A DNA stretch of 64,000 nt, from positions 930,001 to 994,000 of the forward strand of contig CM052355.1 in assembly GCA_028551475.1 (NCBI GenBank), written 5' to 3'. The translations under genes and the position numbers were made by a program. This DNA is from Casuarina equisetifolia (Eukaryota; Streptophyta; Magnoliopsida; Fagales; Casuarinaceae). The first letter of the stretch is position 1. Each line of letters opens with the position of its first letter. The notes beneath the pieces were generated by a model. It was not told the DNA's origin. It saw nothing but the letters and a program-made list of their open reading frames with translations, and made no database searches. Of this stretch, positions 58,827 through 64,000 are shown one piece after another.

Positions 58827-60966
58827 GTTGGAAAGCCAACATAGCAACTTGAGAGTTGAGATTCCTACCACCGCAAAATATGGTGAAGGTCATGGACTTA
58901 CTGGTAACTGAATACAAGATACCCCCATGGATATCTCCTAGGCTAAAGAGAGACCCAACTAAGAGATATGAAAGAAAAAAGCACTAAAAGATCATGATCC
59001 TAGTAATCACAAACTTCAAAATTTTAAAACTAAAAAGCCACAAACAACCACAAAAGTAAACCAAAAAAAAAAAAAAGCACTGACTCGCTTTTCTCTCGCT
59101 TTCCCTTAATGTATGGTTACATACAGGAGAGAAAATAAAAAGAAAAAAAATGATTTTTTGGCTCTCCCAACGACAAAAGGCCTTCAAGACAGTTACCACC
59201 TAGCACAGCTCGAAGAATGAGACCCCTAAAGCCAAGCATATCCTCAAAAATGCCTTAAAGACAACATAATGTATCTCGACAGCTTCAATTCAAACTCACA
59301 ATTATCATCCAACGAGAACAAAGATTCCGAGTCACCAAGCACTATGCATTACATCCACCATCTCTCTCAGAAAATTCATCGAGTAGTTAACGTGCAAGGC
59401 CAAAGAGCGCGCACTCAGACAACAACACAAACACATGGATAGAGGCAGAGAAAAACCTGAAAGCATATTCTTCTCCCCTGAAAAATGCAATGTTCTCCAG
59501 AAAGTGCGGACCCCGTGGCAGTTCGAAGAGGAAAGAAGAAAAGATGACGAACGTGGATTCCTGCTTCAATGCACCCAATATCCCCCTCCTCCTCCGAGTG
59601 AACTTCGCCGGAATGGGAAAACGGAAACAGTATTGGACTGCTGGGCTGCCTCAAGAACAACGTTAGGAAATCAGTGTCTAGCTCGGCCACAAATTAAACT
59701 TTTGGCCCAAAACGGAACTCCGGCAATGGGCTATGTTCTTAAGTCCGAAATTCAGGTTAAAGGAATCACTTGGTTTATTATGTAAAACATATTACTATTA
59801 ATTCAAAAGACATTTTTATTACTATTCTTTTTAAAATTCGGATTGGTCAAAGTGATAAAATATTCTAAAAATTTTAGAGGAATTTGATATATATATGGTT
59901 TATGATAAAAAGTTCTTGTTAAGTTAATTTAGTTTAGGCAACTCAAAAACTAAAATATTACTAAGATAAATTTTATATTATTTTTAAGATGTTCCCTCTT
60001 GCTAAATAGTAGAAAGATACATAAATATAATCTACAATGATGAAATATTACACTTAAACTTAACTTTAATATTCTATCAAAAAATGTCCAACTTTTTTAA
60101 TACTCTAAAGTGGCCAGTAGCCAATTATCTGGAGTTTAACAAGCAATTCAAAACATAATTGCCCCCACAATGTGTTTTAGGATAGGGAGGGATAATATTG
60201 TTTGTACATTTGACAGCAAGAAGCTCGAGAGAGGCTTCTTCCAAGTGCAATCATGTAGCTTTTGCTTGGTCACGAGCAAGCCTCGTGGGCGGCTCAATCA
60301 TAGACGCAGCTCATCGGTTGGACCGCGTTCTCTCGAGGAGCAACAAGGAAGGAACACAAGTCAAAAAGTTGCGGCCGTTAAGACACCGAAAGGCTGGACC
60401 TTCCTGGCACTCAACTGTCTGCCAGGTCAATATCGATTCAGCTTTGTCGAAATCACAAATAGATAATATAAACATATACGAACTCTGTTAGTTTAAGGTC
60501 TGAAGTTGTCAGATGTCTTTGTTGCTCATGAGTTGTTTGCTGAATTGTTGCACAGAGTTGTGCAGGTACCTGGACTGATTAGGGAACTTTAGTTGTTTGC
60601 CTAATGATGTCTCTGGCTTCCAGAGAGTTGGTAGAGATGAATGCGTTAAGTCTATTATTAGTTAGTTAACTAGTTATAATAATTTGGCTAATCTGACTAG
60701 TTAGTTAGATTAAGTTGTTAATTAGTCATAACATCTTGAATAGTTAATTGGTTATAACAATTTAAGACTAACAAAGTTGTATTTAAATGGGACAATCTTC
60801 ATCTCTTCAGTAGCTTTGGATTATGAATAGAAATTAAGTATTTTTCTCTAAGGTGTGGTTCTTCCTTAAAGACGTAACAACAAGGTGAACATATCTATTC
60901 TTATCAGAAGATGAACAACAAGGTGAAAACAAAAAGAGCCACGCCAAACCAACCTAATTACCTTAA
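58827..60966. other. Intergenic; possible PAI upstream region and LTR-like remnant
   Basis: 58827-59760 is probably leader/promoter of whatever is transcribed leftward. 59780-60150 is AT-rich. 60490-60890 has phrases (TAGTTAGTTA runs, TATTTAAAT, TATGAATAGAAATT, ACAACA) like a solo Copia LTR starting TGTTAG, but no target duplication was found. Short frames at 60170-60491 are not recognised. Confidence 0.35.
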
Positions 60967-61905
60967 TGTTCGGTTGTTTTGGTGGCTAACTGTGCTTCTT
61001 TGCTTCTGTCATCATGGTCTGCATTTCTGGTACGGAGCATAAAAGACAATCCAAAGTGGGGTTCAGGTAAGACTGTGAATGGGATCACAAGCAATACTTT
61101 CCTTAGTGAGCTTTTTATAAATAATATAAATACTAAAAAAGCATATGAAATTATTAGGGGAAGATAACACTTCAGCCGCCGCCGTCAGCCACCATCCGTT
61201 GCCATCAGCCATCGTCTGTCTAAACGAAAACCACCAGAATCTCCGAAGAAGACGTCAGGAGTACCGATCTACCAACAGATTGAGTAGATTCGTCGTCCTT
61301 CAGTGTAGATTGGGCAAAATCTCCACACAGCCTCCACTTCGTTTCACCGGAAACCACCGCACAAAACACCTCAATGCAGCTATAGATTTATCGAAAATCC
61401 CTGTAAATCGTTGAATATTGTTCCTGCTAGCAGAGATGGCCTCAGATCAAGCTGGAAAATGTTGTTTCTTTGTCAGAAAACACAACACCGTGATGTTGTT
61501 CAAGTTTTGACCGAAGAAAGGAGCTGGACGGCGTTCGCACGTTCCAAGCACCTTGATTCTTTGGACAATTCTCTGAATTCCAACACTCTAGAGAAAATCA
61601 GTCGGCTGTCACACGACCAGTTTTTCTCTTCTCTTTTCCTCTCATTTTCCTTCCTTCTCCTCCACGCCGTTTCTCTCTCTTTCGTCCTTAGATAAAGGCC
61701 TCCCGTCCTCCTCCTATTTCCTTTTCTTTCTCTTTTTCCTTTCGTTTTGTGTTTCCTTTTTTCAATTTTCTTTTGTTTGGGTTTTGTTGAATAAAACAAC
61801 AAAAATTAAATATATATAAATAATTAAAGATAAAATGATAAAAATAACAATCATATGTTACTCAAAAGAAACAAAATAACTCTATATAATATAGAGTTAT
61901 CAACA
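60967..61905 (-). repeat. Probable 3' LTR of the gypsy element
   Basis: The inner edge is well marked: on the minus strand 'gtttgggggtg' is followed by TGTTGATAACTC at 61905. The outer edge is placed at TG 60967 (tgttcgg on plus) as the best TG...CA partner; the target duplication cannot be tested because the other end is outside. Confidence 0.5.
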
Positions 61906-63564
61906 CCCCCAAACTTTACATTTTACTTGTCCTCGAGCAAAAGAACTAAATAACACATACAAATAACCGATCCTTTCATGATGTTCTTTCATGATTGCTG
62001 AACTTAACAATTCAAAGAAAAACATAACTTTTATCCAAACATTGCAATTGGTTTATAATGTAAAATAAACTCTTAACTATGTTAACCACGTGTGTGTGTG
62101 TGTAAATCCACATTTTTTCTCAATTGCATGCATTCCAAATAAATCCACATTAATATTCAACCTCTCAAAATCTTTAACTGAACCTCATAGGTTTACTTTT
62201 CATTCATTTCTCCACTAATGTAGGCTAATCATCTAACTAAGAATCAATAGGACTTTCATAAGCTTGTAATGTAAGGCTGGGATAAGGGTAAGGTGGAAGT
62301 CATTTAAGCTCAAATAACCCATGAACATATTACTTTCTAGGATCTCATCAAAACTTTAGCCCCTCGCTACCTTTTTACTCCATGAAGAAAATCTTTCTAC
62401 CACCACTTATTCCTATTCTTTCCTGTCCAGTCATATGTTGACACTATACACAAAAGCCACAATCATGTGTGTGACACTACCGCAATATAACATTATTTAA
62501 ACATAGCCACCTTAATCATTCCTTATCAATGATATTCAACAACAATGTTCAAAGATCTCTTCTAGAGAATGACATGACTTGAATATAGCAAAAGATGATG
62601 AATTTTTTTTTTAATACATCAACATTTACAAAAACAACAAATTGTGCCACACATAATCATTCTAATCAATTTCTTCCCATACTACATCCTTCTCCTCAAC
62701 TTCTCTTATGATCATATCAAATTATATACACAAGAAGTCAATATGTTCATGGGAATAGGACAATAGGACAAATTGATAAAAAAGACTAAGAAATATATAT
62801 ATGCAGGTGTCTTTCAACAAAATCAGGATAAGAACAAGGCTTAGCGGGGTGACTGAGGATAAGTAAACAAGGCTAGCTTGAAAGGATTAATTGATCCAAA
62901 AATGGCCTAAATCATTTTCTTAATTAGATGCAACCTAGAATTTCGCCTCAAGAGGAAATCAAGCAAATTCTAAGATCCTGGTGAGATTAAAAAAAAATCT
63001 CACACTTCATATGAATGTTCTCTAGAGATACACACAATTTCAAGAAAATGCAAACTTTAAGTGCTCAATAAGTGCATCAACATAATCAAAGTCATACTTA
63101 CATCATACCACAATTGTAAGTTTGAACAAAATCTACATCTCCCTAAGAATTGCCAAGAATTACAATAAAGGATCTAATCATGTTAATCATGGTTCATCAC
63201 AAAAAAAATAAAGTTCATACATAATAACAACTCTAATATAACAGAAAACGCTTCTAATACACTCCACATAATCACAACTATAAAATTTTATTTTTATGTT
63301 TATGTTTATTTTTATTTTTATTATTTTTAATAATTTTTTTAATTTATATATATATATATATAGTAGCATAACTCACAAAATAATCACAAAATAGCATACT
63401 TCTACCCCCAAACTTGAATGAAGCATTGTCCTCAATGCTACAGGAAATTACAATAATAATAAGTAAAAGACAAAGAAAACTCCCTTAAGATTAACAAAAT
63501 ACTTGGGTTGCCTCCCAAGAAGCGCTTGCTTTATAGTTGTCAGCCAAACTATCTTGAATGCTAC
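61906..63564 (-). other. Non-coding 3' region of the gypsy element
   Basis: AT-rich, no open frame of note. It includes a TG run near 62092 and a TA run near 63344. A second 'aagtttggggg' phrase is at about 63404-63414 on the minus strand. Confidence 0.6.
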
Positions 63565-63930
63565 TCAATGCGGATGGAGATTGATGGTGGTATCTTGTAC
63601 CTTGACTCCATCAAAATAGGGCTTCAACCGTTGACCATTCACTTTAAATGTGCCCTGGGTGTCATGAGCAACTTCAACCACTCCATAGGACATCACTTGG
63701 ATGACTGTGAAAGGGCCAGACCATCGTGACCGCAATTTTCCTGGAAACAATTTAAGACGAGAGTTATAAAGTAATACTTTTTGTCCCACCCAGAACTCTC
63801 TCCTTGATATGTATTTGTCATGCCATCTTTTTGTCTTCTCTTTGTAGATTGTGGCATTTTCATATGCCTCATTGCGCAACTCCTCTAATTCATTCATTTG
63901 CAACAATCTGTTATCTCTTGCACGCTGCAT
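63565..63930 (-). pseudogene. Gypsy integrase C-terminal region (partial)
   Basis: A 121-codon frame reading [19 protein letters not shown] text (here [20 protein letters not shown]), [35 protein letters not shown] and [12 protein letters not shown]. This is the end of integrase in Athila/Tat gypsy polyproteins, which binds DNA during insertion. The frame continues beyond the first ATG toward the right edge, so this is only the tail. Confidence 0.88.
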
Positions 63931-64000
63931 GTCAAAATTTAAAAATTTTAATGCCCAATATGCTTTGTGCTCTAGTTCTATAGGTAAATGACACGCTTTC

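Larger units (their letters stand above)
60967..64000 (-). mobile_element. 3' part of a Ty3/gypsy (Athila/Tat-like) retrotransposon
   Basis: On the minus strand: integrase C-terminus (63930-63565), a long non-coding region (63564-61906) with the phrase 'ttgctcgaggacaag...aaagtttgggggtg' (61943-61903) typical of the polypurine area of Athila/Tat elements, then a 3' LTR. The remainder of the element lies beyond the right edge. Confidence 0.8.

Noticed and set aside
59387-59785. Open frames on both strands
   Set aside because: No domain; more likely a transcribed leader region.
60170-60491. Two overlapping open frames of about 98 codons
   Set aside because: A vague impression of an RNase H-like fragment could not be supported by any catalytic motif.
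60486-60892. Solo Copia LTR starting TGTTAG
   Set aside because: Composition fits, but no target-site duplication or matching end could be found, so it is not listed as an element.
61145-61802. Several open frames on both strands
   Set aside because: They lie inside the gypsy LTR and have no domain.

Overview
The window looks like nuclear DNA of a dicot plant, probably a woody rosid (the clade is a guess). It has AT-rich intergenic DNA, intron-rich genes with GT-AG introns, plant-only families (CRINKLY4-related kinase, LisH-DYRK kinase, NFXL2, TauE/SafE, plastid Trp enzyme) and plant LTR retrotransposons. All exon models were built by eye from reading frame, splice sites and remembered family sequences; no search was run.

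Layout. 0-4.9 kb: no gene seen. 4.9-9.75 kb (+): seven-exon DYRK-type kinase. 10.7-12 kb: degenerate repeats. 13.5-16.5 kb (+): six-exon FCP1/CTDSP-type HAD phosphatase with an N-terminal membrane segment. 22.85-25.2 kb (+): intronless CRINKLY4-related receptor kinase. 28.9-34.6 kb (-): 13-exon NFXL2 with a one-base frameshift in exon 1.

34.8-54 kb is a rearranged zone: two broken copies of NFXL2 exon 1, an inverted pair of F-box genes (one intact, one a pseudogene split by a Copia element with TTTTT target-site duplication), a second F-box fragment joined to a decayed FAD3-like desaturase 3' half, and a Helitron-like terminus. 54.1-58.5 kb (-) holds PAI, the third committed enzyme of tryptophan synthesis. 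Its first exon and flanks are repeated perfectly (346 bp) 2,800 bp away, and between the copies lies the 5' part of a TauE/SafE transporter gene. 61-64 kb is the 3' end of an Athila/Tat-like Ty3-gypsy element running out of the window.

The host genes share no evident pathway. The most unusual locus is TauE-PAI: the transporter fragment keeps a splice donor that is phase-compatible with two PAI acceptors, so a membrane-anchored TauE-PAI chimera is possible in principle, while the distal exon 1 copy could still give normal PAI.
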